A stretch of DNA of 42,177 bases, taken from positions 1-42,177 of the forward strand of contig JAFGHX010000353.1 of NCBI GenBank assembly GCA_016929905.1. The letters are read 5' to 3'. This document shows positions 1 to 8,031 of the stretch, piece by piece (within the stretch, counting starts at the first letter, position 1; each line of letters starts with the position of its first letter). The position numbers and the translations under genes are program-made. This stretch comes from Kiritimatiellia bacterium. Lineage in GTDB: Bacteria > Verrucomicrobiota > Kiritimatiellia > JAFGHX01. The notes beneath the pieces are model-generated. The model worked only from the letters and a program-made list of their open reading frames with translations, was not told where the DNA came from and did no database searches.

Positions 1-165
1 CCGGCATCGCCTTGTGCGCGCCGCGGCCCCCGTGCATCCAGAATACCCGCGTCAAAATTCACCGTATTTTTCGGACAGGACACTAGACCGCCATCGGCTC
101 GCCGTTCAAGGCAGGACTGCCGCCGCGATGGCGGCGGCCTCCGGCGCGAAATCGTCCACAGGGGC
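1..165. other. Leader region without a recognised gene
   Basis: No coding signal was recognised. The stretch holds a GC-rich stem-loop at 119-138 (8-bp arms GCCGCCGC and GCGGCGGC, loop of four), which lacks a following T-run. It could end transcription coming from the left of the window, but that is only inferred. Confidence 0.4.
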
Positions 166-212
166 TTGACATCGCGCCGCCGTGCGTTATGATATTGCTT
201 AATCGATTAAGC
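166..212 (+). promoter_or_regulatory. Promoter with LacI-type operator for the dehydrogenase/isomerase operon
   Basis: TTGACA at 166-171, a 16-bp spacer and TATGAT at 188-193 form a near-consensus sigma-70-type promoter. The expected start lies near 200, inside the perfect 16-bp palindrome GCTTAATCGATTAAGC (197-212). An even-length palindrome with central CG is the usual shape of a LacI-family operator. The same 14-bp core follows the -10 box at 14229-14234 with nearly the same spacing. A repressor bound here would block initiation; none that obviously fits is encoded in the window. Confidence 0.8.
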
Positions 213-257
213 TGAGTGGAAGCCGGCGTTGAGGCCCATATTCCGAGGAGGACGCAC

Positions 258-1295
258 ATGAGCAGCGGCTACCAGCGGGGCAAAGCCATCGTGTTCACCG
301 GCCGGCGCAAGGCCGAATTGCACGAGGACGTGGCGCTCCCCAGGATGGACGATGACGGCGTCGTGATCCGCACTCAGTACAGCACGATTTCGCGCGGGAC
401 CGAGATCGACCTGTATACCGGCCAGATGCACGGCCGCGGGGCCCACGCCCAGACGTATCCGATCCTGCCCGGTTACATGCCGTGCGGCGAGGTCATGGAG
501 GTCGGCGCCAATGTCTCGCACCTCAAACGCGGCGATTTCGCCATCGGCTCGAACCTGTTCAAGGGGTTCGACGAACGCTACTGCTGCGCGTGGGCCGGGC
601 ACTGCGAGTACACCGTCATCAGCGGCGCCAGTCATCCCCACGGGGCCAAACGTGCGGTCAAGGTGCCGGACGGCGTCGCCCCAAAATACGCGGCGTTGGC
701 CGTGCTCGGCGCGGTGGCCCAGCACGGAGTGGAGGTCAAGGTCAAACCGCAGCCCGGTGAAACCGTACTCGTCGTAGGGCAGGGGGTGATCGGCAATTTC
801 GCCGCACAGCTCTGCAAGCTTGCCGGCGCCCGCGTGATCGTCGCCGACCTCGAGGATTTCCGGCTCGACGTCTCCCGGGCCTGCGGACTGGACGAGACCG
901 TCAATGCGTCCCAGGATGGCTTTCCCGGCATCGTCCGGGAACTCACCAACGGCACAGGACCGGACGCCGTCATCGAGGTGACCGGAGAGCCGCGCTCCCT
1001 GGAAGCCGTCCTCAAAATTGCCAAACCCTACGGGCGTGTCCACGCCCAGGGCATGTACCTGGAGCCGGTGAACATCTACATTCCCGAAACGCTGTTTGGG
1101 CGCAACCTCACCTTGTCCGCCACTTGCGGCGAGAAGACCGAGCATGCCGAGACCGTGATTGAGCATATGGCCGCCGGCCGGCTCGTCTACGAGCCCTTGC
1201 TCTCCATCGAAAGACCGGTGGATGCCGCCACGGAAACCTACGAATACGTGCATAACGAACCCGGCAAGGTGATGACGGCCGTGTTCAGATGGTGA
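258..1295 (+). CDS. Zinc-less medium-chain dehydrogenase (BchC-like)
   Basis: A 345-residue NAD(P)-dependent medium-chain dehydrogenase that probably oxidises a sugar, cyclitol or their acid. The ATG at 258 was chosen for the GAGGAGG-type ribosome site just upstream. The N-terminal catalytic domain carries the S-x-I-S-x-G-T-E signature (about residues 42-49) seen in the BchC-like branch, in place of the zinc-binding Cys. The usual G-H-E is G-Y-M (72-74), and there is no four-cysteine structural zinc loop. The Rossmann glycine motif (GQGVIG) follows near residue 172. It is a paralogue of the protein at 2308-3354; both start with a similar RGKAI segment. It is first in a three-gene operon behind the LacI-type operator. 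The substrate is unknown. Confidence 0.85.
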   Translation: MSSGYQRGKAIVFTGRRKAELHEDVALPRMDDDGVVIRTQYSTISRGTEIDLYTGQMHGRGAHAQTYPILPGYMPCGEVMEVGANVSHLKRGDFAIGSNLFKGFDERYCCAWAGHCEYTVISGASHPHGAKRAVKVPDGVAPKYAALAVLGAVAQHGVEVKVKPQPGETVLVVGQGVIGNFAAQLCKLAGARVIVADLEDFRLDVSRACGLDETVNASQDGFPGIVRELTNGTGPDAVIEVTGEPRSLEAVLKIAKPYGRVHAQGMYLEPVNIYIPETLFGRNLTLSATCGEKTEHAETVIEHMAAGRLVYEPLLSIERPVDAATETYEYVHNEPGKVMTAVFRW

Positions 1296-1337
1296 GTTGA
1301 GAGGGGCAGGAGGGGCGACGCCTGCCGAAGCTCGACC

Positions 1338-1369
1338 GCAGTCGACAGCATCCGATTGCTGCCGACTGC
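1338..1369 (+). repeat. Intra-operon stem-loop
   Basis: Arms GCAGTCGACAGCA and TGCTGCCGACTGC pair at 12 of 13 positions around a 6-base loop, between the first dehydrogenase and the isomerase gene. Such a structure could stabilise or process the operon mRNA; this is inferred. Confidence 0.5.
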
Positions 1370-1423
1370 AATCGACGGCAATCGACAAGCCAACGACCAC
1401 AACGAGAAACTAGGAGGCAGGTC

Positions 1424-2254
1424 ATGACAGGCGAGCTGAAACTCTGTGCGGGCGCTTGGGGATTCCGGGAGATTGAGATCCCCGCCTATCTGGAGGCGTG
1501 CGCGCGGCTCGGATTCCCGTATGCCGAGATGAATCTCGGCGATAACCCCGCCGTGAAGCATTTGGCGACCTTGCCGGACACCGGCGCACTGAGCGCCATG
1601 GCAGAGGCCGAACAGGCGAGCGGGGTGAAGGTGGTGTGTTTCTGTGTGGGCAACGATTTCACCAAGCCCGACCAGACCAAGCTGGGCGAAGACATCGCCC
1701 GGCTCAAGAAGCAGATCGACATCGCCGGCGACGGCGGCGTCGAGGTGATCCGCGTGTTCGCCGGCTTCACGCCGTTTGAATCCCTCAATGAGGACAGCTA
1801 CCGGCGCTGTGCCGATGCCCTGGCCGTGGTGGGCCAACACGGACAGGACAAAGGCGTCCTGGTCGCCCTCGAAAACCACGGCGGTCCCACGGCAACCGGC
1901 GCGCAGGTCCGGCGTTTGCTCGAGATGGCGAACCACCCGAACGTGAAGGCCAACTACGATGGCGGCAACTTCGCCCACTGCCGGGAAGACCCGCTGTCCG
2001 CTTATCTCGTCCTGCGTGGCCGCATCGGCTATACGCACTGGAAAGACGTGCGCATCGTCGACGGCCAGCTCGAATACTGCGCGCTCGGCGACGGCGTGAC
2101 GGACTGGGCGCCCGTCGTCCGCGCCCTCATCGAGGACGGCTACGACGGGTACTGGACGATGGAATACGAGGAGCCGTCCGACGTGGAAACCGGCATGCGC
2201 AAGTGTATCGATGTCGTCACCCAGGCGGCGGGCGTGGCGGCAGGCGCTGTCTGA
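1424..2254 (+). CDS. Sugar phosphate isomerase/epimerase (xylose isomerase-like TIM barrel)
   Basis: A 276-residue member of the AP-endonuclease-2/xylose-isomerase-like TIM-barrel family, which includes IolE, IolI and ketose epimerases. The ATG follows AGGAGG at 1411-1416. Likely metal ligands, in order, are the Glu of LENHGG, the Asp of NYDGGN, the His of THWKDV and the Glu of MEYEEP, the E-D-H-E pattern of the family. It is cytosolic, with no signal peptide. It lies between two paralogous dehydrogenases in the same operon, so an oxidation-isomerisation(-oxidation) route for a sugar or cyclitol is plausible. The exact substrate cannot be read from sequence. Confidence 0.85.
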   Translation: MTGELKLCAGAWGFREIEIPAYLEACARLGFPYAEMNLGDNPAVKHLATLPDTGALSAMAEAEQASGVKVVCFCVGNDFTKPDQTKLGEDIARLKKQIDIAGDGGVEVIRVFAGFTPFESLNEDSYRRCADALAVVGQHGQDKGVLVALENHGGPTATGAQVRRLLEMANHPNVKANYDGGNFAHCREDPLSAYLVLRGRIGYTHWKDVRIVDGQLEYCALGDGVTDWAPVVRALIEDGYDGYWTMEYEEPSDVETGMRKCIDVVTQAAGVAAGAV

Positions 2255-2307
2255 CGGCCTCGCCAAGAACTCTGTCCTGAGACACGCGCACGAAGGAGAA
2301 CCAGACG

Positions 2308-3354
2308 ATGACTACCGACTTCAACAGAGGCAAAGCCATCATCCTCGAAAAACCGAAACAACCCGTCGTCAAACAGATCGATGTGGCGCCCGTCGACGAC
2401 GAGACGGTCGTGATCGAAACCAAGTTCAGCGGCATCTCGACCGGCACGGAAATGGCCGTCTATGCCGGCCGCTCGGGCTGCGACAGCGTCTACTACCCCT
2501 GCGTGCCAGGCTACGAAGAGGTCGGCGAGGTGGTCTATGTCGGAAAAAACGCCGTCAAAAGCAACACCGGCCACAGCTTCAAGGTCGGTGACCGCGCCAT
2601 GGCCAACGAAGTGCGCCGTTACCCCAACCTGTGCGCCGCGTGGGGCGGGCAGACTCAGTATGCCGTCAAGAACCCGACGACCTGTCCGCCGCTCATGGAC
2701 CGGCCCGCCAAGATTCCGGACAACGTCTCGTACGAAGAGGCGGCTGTCACCTACCTCGCCTGCGTGGCCAAGAAGGGGATCGATAGGGTCGGCGTCCAGC
2801 CCGGCGAGACGGTATTGGTCATCGGCATGGGCAATATCGGCCTGTCCGCCGTGCAATTGGCCCGGCTGGCCGGCGCGGAGCGCGTGATCGCCGCCGACGT
2901 GCATGAGGGCCGCCTGGACCTGGCCACGAAGTACGCCGATCGCACGCTCAACTTCGCCCGGCGCAACGGAAAGGCGGAGACCCGGCTCCTGGACCTGAAC
3001 GACGGCAAGAAGGCGGATGTCGTCATCGAGTGCAGCGGAAATCCCAGCGTAATCCCGAATCTCCCGCTCTACGTCCGGCCCGGCGGCCGCATCCATCTTC
3101 AGGGCCAATACCGCGACCCGATCATCATCACCCAGTACAACATGTGGAACAACAACGACCTGACCGTAAGCTGCTCTATCGCCATGAACCCCGGCAACAA
3201 GGAAGAGGTGCTTCAGCTCATCGCCGACGGCAAGTTCGACGCCAAGAGCCTTGTCACCAAGACCGTTCACGTCGACGACGCGCCCGCCGCCTACAAGGAA
3301 CTCGAAGAAAACGGCTACGATATCCTGAAAATCCTCATCAACTGGGAGGGGTAG
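2308..3354 (+). CDS. Zinc-less medium-chain dehydrogenase (BchC-like), second copy
   Basis: 348 residues, paralogous to the protein at 258-1295. It has S-G-I-S-T-G-T-E (41-48) where catalytic-zinc enzymes have the first Cys, and G-Y-E (68-70) in place of G-H-E. Both catalytic zinc ligands and the structural zinc loop are therefore absent. The cofactor domain has GMGNIG followed by an acidic strand end (AADVHEGR), suggesting NAD preference. AAGGAG at 2292-2297 precedes the start. It is the third gene of the LacI-operator operon. Two diverged copies around one isomerase suggest successive oxidations of related positions or epimers; this is inferred. Confidence 0.85.
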   Translation: MTTDFNRGKAIILEKPKQPVVKQIDVAPVDDETVVIETKFSGISTGTEMAVYAGRSGCDSVYYPCVPGYEEVGEVVYVGKNAVKSNTGHSFKVGDRAMANEVRRYPNLCAAWGGQTQYAVKNPTTCPPLMDRPAKIPDNVSYEEAAVTYLACVAKKGIDRVGVQPGETVLVIGMGNIGLSAVQLARLAGAERVIAADVHEGRLDLATKYADRTLNFARRNGKAETRLLDLNDGKKADVVIECSGNPSVIPNLPLYVRPGGRIHLQGQYRDPIIITQYNMWNNNDLTVSCSIAMNPGNKEEVLQLIADGKFDAKSLVTKTVHVDDAPAAYKELEENGYDILKILINWEG

Positions 3355-3364
3355 GCGACTCCGT

Positions 3365-3442
3365 ATGGACGTCGAACAAGGCACGCGCGACGACCTGCAG
3401 TCCGTCCAGGAGTTGTCCCTCCAAGTTGGCCTTCCCGCCTGA
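3365..3442 (+). CDS. Possible small ORF or gene remnant
   Basis: A 25-codon reading frame starting ATGGACGTCGAACAAGG has a protein-like composition (acidic then amphipathic, ending VGLPA). It starts 11 bp after the preceding dehydrogenase stop, with GGAGGGG upstream. It may be a real small protein or the last piece of a lost gene. No family is recognised. Confidence 0.2.
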   Translation: MDVEQGTRDDLQSVQELSLQVGLPA

Positions 3443-3459
3443 GTTGAGATCCAGCCAAA

Positions 3460-3558
3460 GTAGAAGCGGCGTCTCGCCGCTTCCCCAGGCCGTAGGCCCG
3501 GTCCTCCCAGCGGCACGCTGTGCCGCCGGGAGAGGAAGAGCCGGGACGGCTCTGCTAC
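3460..3558 (-). repeat. Multi-hairpin repeat family A, copy 1 (reverse orientation)
   Basis: Reading the minus strand, the element starts GTAGCAG and ends CTTCTAC. It contains four stem-loops in the same order as the copies at 25656, 38098 and 39056: GAGCCG-TCC-CGGCTC; a GGCAC/GTGCC stem; a GGGCC/GGCCT stem; GCGGCG-AGA-CGCCGC. It lies between the dehydrogenase operon and the HTH-cupin promoter, ending 9 bp before the -35 box. Confidence 0.85.
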
Positions 3559-3567
3559 ATTCCACCC

Positions 3568-3598
3568 TTGACAAGTGTAAACTATAGTGTAACACTAT
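3568..3598 (+). promoter_or_regulatory. Candidate operator/promoter of the HTH-cupin gene
   Basis: TTGACA at 3568-3573 is followed by two AGTGTAA copies 12 bp apart (3574-3580, 3586-3592). The second lies within the perfect 15-bp palindrome ATAGTGTAACACTAT (3584-3598). The palindrome covers where a -10 box would fall; the -10 itself is weak. The arrangement suggests autoregulation by the downstream HTH-cupin protein. Confidence 0.55.
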
Positions 3599-3655
3599 GT
3601 AACATAATAATGAGCCTTATCGGGTGAGGGCGCGGACGATCGGGAGGGCTGTTTT

Positions 3656-4231
3656 GTGATGGACGACCCCGAAGATATCGCTCAGATCCTGCGCCGTGAA
3701 CGGCAACGGCGGGAGCTGTCCGTCCGCGAATTGGCCAAGCGGGCGGGCGTGTCGCCCACGATTGTCTCGCGAATCGAGAACGGCCACACCTCGCCCTCGT
3801 TCGCCACGGTCAAGAAGATCCTGGCGGCCTTCGGGATTGGATTCTCCGATTTGTTCGGGGGCGCGGAACATGCGCGGCCGAGTCCGGTCATCCGGAAAGG
3901 GGCCATGCGCCGTGTGAAGGGGCTGGGCGCCGGGCGGGAGACGCTCCTGGTTAATCCCTCCGCATCGGCCTCCATTCAGCTGTTTCGAGAGGAGTACGAG
4001 CCTGGTGCGAGCAGTGCCGATGCTCCCGAAACGCATGAATCCACGGAAGTGGGGCTCTGTATCAGCGGCAGCCTCGAGCTGGAGCTGCCCGGGCAGACCT
4101 GCGCGATCTCCGGCGGCGACGGTTGGTTCTTCGAGCCCGGACAGCCGCACCGGTTCGTGAACCGTTCCGGGGGCAAGGCCGTGATCGTCTTCGCGGACGT
4201 CGCGGCGCCGTGGAAAGTGAGGCGCCCGTGA
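3656..4231 (+). CDS. XRE-family HTH regulator with C-terminal cupin domain
   Basis: 191 residues. Residues ~8-65 form a lambda-repressor-type helix-turn-helix (RELAKRAGVSPTIVSRIENG core), and ~110-185 form a cupin sensor domain. This is the usual architecture of small-molecule-responsive HTH-cupin regulators. GTG (3656) gives better spacing to GGAGGG (3643-3648) than the in-frame ATG at 3659; either is possible. Its stop overlaps the next start in GTGA (4228-4231), so it is translationally coupled to the zinc dehydrogenase and probably controls it. A palindrome at 3584-3598 may be its own operator. The ligand is unknown. Confidence 0.85.
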   Translation: MMDDPEDIAQILRRERQRRELSVRELAKRAGVSPTIVSRIENGHTSPSFATVKKILAAFGIGFSDLFGGAEHARPSPVIRKGAMRRVKGLGAGRETLLVNPSASASIQLFREEYEPGASSADAPETHESTEVGLCISGSLELELPGQTCAISGGDGWFFEPGQPHRFVNRSGGKAVIVFADVAAPWKVRRP

Positions 4232-5259
4232 AAGCGGTTGTGAAACAGAGTCTTGGCGAGGGCCACATCGCGCTCTGCGACGTGCCGGAGCCGGCGCCCG
4301 CGCGGGGCGAGGTGAAGATCCGTGTGGAGGCGGCGGGCATCTGCGGGTCGGATCTGCACATCCTGCATGGCGACATCCGGATCCCCATGCGCCCCCCTTT
4401 TGTGATCGGGCACGAGTTCAGCGGGGTCGTGGCCGAGGTGGGCGAATCGGTCGAACACTGGCGCAACGGCGACCGTGTAACCGCGGAGAACTCGCGCTAC
4501 GTGTGCGGGCATTGCCGGTATTGCCGGACGGGCAGCTACAACCTCTGTTCCGAACGGCTGGCCACCGGCTATGCCTTTGACGGGGCGTTCGCCGGATACT
4601 GCGTGGTCCCGCAGGAACGCGTGCACCGCCTGCCGGACAACGTCGATTTCCTGACCGGGGCGCTGTCCGACCCTTCCGCGTGCGCGTTCCATGCCGTTCA
4701 GGAGCTCACAGGCATCGACGCCGCGGACAACGTGCTCATCACCGGGCCCGGCCCCATGGGCCTGTTCTGCCTGCAGTACGCGAAAGCGAACGGCGCGCAG
4801 GTGATCGTCTCGGGCACGGCGCGGGACGCGCGCCGTCTGGAACTGGCCCGGAAACTGGGGGCAGATCTGACGGTGGACGTGGATGCCGAGGAGCTCGAGC
4901 AGCGGATCGGCGATTACCTGAACGGGGGCGAGGTGTCTGTCCTGCTGGAGTGCTCCGGAAAAGCGCCGGCCCTGCAGGCCGGGCTCCGGTTGCTGCGCCG
5001 GCAGGGCAAATACACACAGGTAGGCATTTTCGGGGCGCCTGTGCCGTTCGACGTGGACCAGCTTGTCTACAAGGAAATCCGCGTCACCGGTTCGTTCAGC
5101 CAGAAGTACACCGCCTGGGCCGAGGCGATCCGGCTCGCCTCGTTGGGTAAGGTCATGGCCCGGCCCCTGATCACGCATACGCTCCCGCTCGATCGGTGGC
5201 GGGAGGGGTTCGAGGCGTTCGAGTCGGGGGAGGCGATCAAGGTGGTGTTCGAACCCTGA
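4228..5259 (+). CDS. Zinc-dependent medium-chain alcohol/polyol dehydrogenase
   Basis: 343 residues of the sorbitol/threonine dehydrogenase type. Catalytic zinc ligands are visible as C39 (GICGSD) and H62-E63 (GHE). The structural zinc cysteines are C93, C96, C99 and C107. The Rossmann loop GPGPMG is at 173-178. This contrasts with the two zinc-less relatives at 258 and 2308. The GTG start overlaps the HTH-cupin stop by four bases. It likely oxidises a secondary hydroxyl of a sugar, polyol or sugar acid with NAD(P). The precise substrate is not inferable. Confidence 0.9.
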   Translation: MKAVVKQSLGEGHIALCDVPEPAPARGEVKIRVEAAGICGSDLHILHGDIRIPMRPPFVIGHEFSGVVAEVGESVEHWRNGDRVTAENSRYVCGHCRYCRTGSYNLCSERLATGYAFDGAFAGYCVVPQERVHRLPDNVDFLTGALSDPSACAFHAVQELTGIDAADNVLITGPGPMGLFCLQYAKANGAQVIVSGTARDARRLELARKLGADLTVDVDAEELEQRIGDYLNGGEVSVLLECSGKAPALQAGLRLLRRQGKYTQVGIFGAPVPFDVDQLVYKEIRVTGSFSQKYTAWAEAIRLASLGKVMARPLITHTLPLDRWREGFEAFESGEAIKVVFEP

Positions 5260-5387
5260 CGAGGCATGGCGTCCCGACACGCCCCTCTCGGGGCTCACTA
5301 CGAACGCGTGGACACAGAAGAGCGCGTCTGTAGGCAAGCCCCCAAGGGCTCTGGGCCATGCAGATCACGTTCGCAGGAGGTGAACCC

Positions 5388-5741
5388 ATGATCCATCGCG
5401 GCACACACAACATCGAGACCGAACAGGTCGCCGGCTCCCACGGCGGGGACGGGACCTGCGCGGTACGTACACTCTTGAGCACGGAATTCGCCAGCCCGTT
5501 GCGCTACGTCCGGGAGATCGTCCTGCCCGCCCGCGCGTCCGTGGGCGTCCACGAACACCGCGGCGACGAGGAGATCTACTACATTGTCGCAGGTTCCGGG
5601 ACCATGACCGTCGACGGCGAAGAGCGACGCGTCGTGCCCGGCGATATCGTGTTGACGCAGTCCGGCAGCTCTCACGGGCTTCGCAATGACGCGGACGCGG
5701 ATTTGAAGTTCTTCGTGGCCTGCGCCGATCTCGTGAAATGA
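5388..5741 (+). CDS. Single-domain cupin protein
   Basis: 117 residues, one cupin barrel. Motif 1 (GVHEHRGDEEIYYIVAGSG) supplies His, His and Glu metal ligands, and motif 2 (GDIVLTQSGSSHGLRN) supplies the third His. A strong AGGAGGTG (5376-5383) fixes the ATG at 5388; an in-frame ATG at 5358 lacks such a site. It may be a sugar isomerase or binding protein acting with the dehydrogenase upstream. A small GCCCC-loop-GGGGC stem at 5281-5294 sits between them, so co-transcription is uncertain. Confidence 0.85.
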   Translation: MIHRGTHNIETEQVAGSHGGDGTCAVRTLLSTEFASPLRYVREIVLPARASVGVHEHRGDEEIYYIVAGSGTMTVDGEERRVVPGDIVLTQSGSSHGLRNDADADLKFFVACADLVK

Positions 5742-5790
5742 AGACGAGGAAACGCATCGGCGGAAATGCGGTGGCAAGTCCACTATGCCG

Positions 5791-5879
5791 CGGCTCGCGA
5801 GGACGCTCGCCCTCCAGAAGATGAGAAGAGGATCTTCGGCCGTGCAGTGCCAAGTGGAGGGCGAGCGTCTCGCGAGCCG
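5791..5879. repeat. Long inverted repeat between convergent genes (family C, copy 1)
   Basis: The left arm (5791-5815) starts CGGCTCGCGAGGACGCTCGC. The right arm (5856-5879) is its reverse complement apart from one extra G in the left arm. It fills the space between the cupin gene and the convergent regulator gene, ending two bases before the regulator stop. It is probably a two-way terminator-like structure, though without T-runs. Related arms occur at 8032 and 15293. Confidence 0.8.
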
Positions 5880-5880
5880 C

Positions 5881-6921
5881 TCAGCCACACCGTGCCGTCG
5901 TTTTACGCACGATCAGCTCCGTGGCGATCTTGGTCGCCGAAACCGCCTCCTTCTTCTCGATCAGACTCCGGAGGCTCGTCCAGACCGCGTCCGCAATCGC
6001 GCTGCAGGGCTGCGAAACCGTTGTCAGGTCCAGATCCAGCGCCACCGGCATGTTGCCGAACCCGACCACGGAAACCTGCTCCGGACAACGGATTCCCTGC
6101 GCCTTCAGGTACCGCAGGGCCCCGGCCGCAAGGGTGTCATTGCCGCAGAACAGCGCCGTGGGGCGGGGAGTGCCGACAAACAGCGCCTCGGCCGCGTAGT
6201 AGCCCCATTGCCGGGAGTAGTCCCGCCGCCTGACGCAGGCCTCGTCGACCGAAAGACCGTGCCTGCGGAGGGTGTCGGCGTACGCTCTTGCCCGGATTTC
6301 GCTCGTCGCGTCCGTTCCGCCGACATGGGCGATTCGCGAGTGGCCCAGGCTCATCAGGTGCTCGACCGCCGCCTGCGCGCCGCGGTAGTCGTCCGTGATC
6401 ACGTGGGGAATGGCCAGCCCGGGTATGAACGCGTCGAAAAACACTACCGGCATGTCCAGCCGCTTATATCGTTCCCCGCAGGCTTCGTTGGGCGCGGCGA
6501 TGACGCCCGCGGCACCGGTCCGCACCAGGAAATCCAGGGCCTCGTTCTCCTTCTCCCGCGCGCCGTTCGTGATGTGGACGACCGGATGCAGACCGAACGC
6601 GTGCAGCCTGGTTTCCAGCTGAGTCAGAATGTCGAAGAAGAACATGTCCGCATCGGGGAAGAGGATCCCGACAACAGGACGATCCTCGTAGGAGACCGGT
6701 TTCGGGCCCACGAAATTCCCGCGACTCGGCACGGTGTGAATCAGCCCCTGCTCCTCCAGAACTTTCAGCGCCTTGCGGATGGTCAGGTGGTTCGCGCCAA
6801 GCTGAGCCGCCAACTGTCGTTCCGACGGCAGCCGATCCGCCTCACGCAGTCTGCGCTTGCGGATCATTCTCCGGATCTGCTCCGCCAACGCCAGATACCG
6901 TTCGGGCTTTCCTCGTTTCAT
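5881..6921 (-). CDS. GntR-LacI hybrid transcriptional regulator
   Basis: 346 residues. The N-terminal ~70 residues are a GntR-type winged helix (LPSERQLAAQLGANHLTIRKAL core). The remainder is a LacI-type periplasmic-binding-protein-like sensor domain (VVGILFPDADMFFFDIL onward, then HSRIAHVGG and a VVGFGNMP segment). This is the AraR-like fusion architecture, which typically responds to a sugar. The start at 6921 is preceded by AGGAAGG at a good distance; an upstream in-frame ATG (6939) has a weaker site. It is divergent from the deacetylase gene at 7108. Both promoters carry the same near-palindrome over the -10 box, so autorepression and control of the neighbour are likely. Confidence 0.9.
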   Translation of the reverse strand: MKRGKPERYLALAEQIRRMIRKRRLREADRLPSERQLAAQLGANHLTIRKALKVLEEQGLIHTVPSRGNFVGPKPVSYEDRPVVGILFPDADMFFFDILTQLETRLHAFGLHPVVHITNGAREKENEALDFLVRTGAAGVIAAPNEACGERYKRLDMPVVFFDAFIPGLAIPHVITDDYRGAQAAVEHLMSLGHSRIAHVGGTDATSEIRARAYADTLRRHGLSVDEACVRRRDYSRQWGYYAAEALFVGTPRPTALFCGNDTLAAGALRYLKAQGIRCPEQVSVVGFGNMPVALDLDLTTVSQPCSAIADAVWTSLRSLIEKKEAVSATKIATELIVRKTTARCG

Positions 6922-6950
6922 TCCGGTCGCCTTCCTCATGCTTCCGATAT

Positions 6951-6981
6951 AAACCATAGCGATATAGTATGAGAAAGTCAA
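6951..6981 (-). promoter_or_regulatory. Autoregulated promoter of the GntR-LacI gene
   Basis: On the minus strand, TTGACT (6981-6976), a 17-bp spacer and TATGGT (6958-6953) form a promoter. On the plus strand the sequence AAACCATAGCGATAT (6951-6965) overlaps its -10 box. The same motif, with one base changed, lies on the opposing promoter. Confidence 0.75.
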
Positions 6982-7005
6982 TAAGTATTTGACGATAATA
7001 TACTA

Positions 7006-7034
7006 TTGACAAATCTAAACCATACCGATATGAT
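7006..7034 (+). promoter_or_regulatory. Operator-covered promoter of the deacetylase gene
   Basis: TTGACA (7006-7011), a 17-bp spacer and TATGAT (7029-7034) form a strong promoter. AAACCATACCGATAT (7017-7031) covers the end of the spacer and the -10 box. The core CATACCGATATG is a near palindrome around CG, suitable for a dimeric regulator. The two motif copies are 66 bp apart, leaving room for cooperative binding or a loop. Confidence 0.8.
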
Positions 7035-7107
7035 CTCTGGTTGTCGATGATGAAGGGTGCGTTTCCGGCACGGCGCAACCGAGGTTGTGGGCGCTGGAGG
7101 AGATCAC

Positions 7108-8001
7108 ATGGCTGGCATTCAGACGGTACTCGGGTTCGACATGGAGACGGATCTGGGAAGTTGGACGCCGTTCTACGAGGGGCTGCTCAATGGGACGCCT
7201 CGAATCCTGGATCTGTTGGGGAAGCGCGGGATAGCGGCGACGTTCTTCTTCACCGGCGACAGCGCCCGCAAGCACGCGGACGTGCTCCGCCGCGTCCGAG
7301 ACGCCGGCCACGAGATCGGCTGCCACAGCCTGTACCACGAGACGGTCGGCGACCCGATATTCGACATTCCCGGCGTCTATCCGCTCCTGCCCGAAGAGGT
7401 CGGCCCGCGTCTGCGTCTGGCCACGGAGCTGGTTGAGCAGGCGTGCGGCGAGCGGCCGGTTTCGTTCCGAGCGCCCCGGCTATTCGGGTCGACGGCCATG
7501 ATCCTCGCGCTGGAGGAGCTTGGCTATGTCGCCGATGCGAGCTATCCCATGTATCACTTCCGTGAGCAATTGCGGCCTTATCACCCGAGCCGGGAGGATT
7601 GGACCAAGCCGGGCGATCTGAAAATCGTGGAATTGCCCAATTTCGCCGACTTGTCCATGGAATCGACCGATCCCTACGGGCGGGATCTGGACCAATGGCC
7701 CCTGTTTCGGACCGAGAGCGCCGAGGCGGTTCTGGAGCACATCGACGGCTACATCGCCTATTGCGGCGAGCGCGGCGTAGAGCCCTTTCTCTGCTTCTAT
7801 TTCCACCCGTGGGAGTTTCACGAGATGCCGCAGGGCGACATCCACTACGGGGAGGGCTCCGTACGGCCCGACGCCTTCTGCTCGAAGAACTGCGGCGAGT
7901 ATGCCCTCGAGCAGTTCGATATCCTGCTCGAGAAGCTGGCCGAGCGGGGCAGCGAATTCCTGCAGGCGCGCGAAATACCGGGAACCATGATCGAGAAGTG
8001 A
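7108..8001 (+). CDS. Polysaccharide deacetylase-family (NodB fold) protein
   Basis: 297 residues. The NodB motifs are visible: MT1 acidic FDMETD (D11, with E/D following), MT2 H-S-L-Y-H (H73, H77) after HEIGC, and MT3 FRAPR. There is no signal peptide, so it may act on a soluble small sugar derivative or in another hydrolytic role rather than on cell-wall polymer. GGAGGAG precedes the start at 7108. It is controlled by the operator-covered promoter at 7006-7034 and is first in a rightward run with the M24 protein and glycosidases. A second deacetylase-fold gene lies at 14291. Confidence 0.88.
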   Translation: MAGIQTVLGFDMETDLGSWTPFYEGLLNGTPRILDLLGKRGIAATFFFTGDSARKHADVLRRVRDAGHEIGCHSLYHETVGDPIFDIPGVYPLLPEEVGPRLRLATELVEQACGERPVSFRAPRLFGSTAMILALEELGYVADASYPMYHFREQLRPYHPSREDWTKPGDLKIVELPNFADLSMESTDPYGRDLDQWPLFRTESAEAVLEHIDGYIAYCGERGVEPFLCFYFHPWEFHEMPQGDIHYGEGSVRPDAFCSKNCGEYALEQFDILLEKLAERGSEFLQAREIPGTMIEK

Positions 8002-8031
8002 GCGCATTTCCGCACAGTATCTCGCAAGAAT

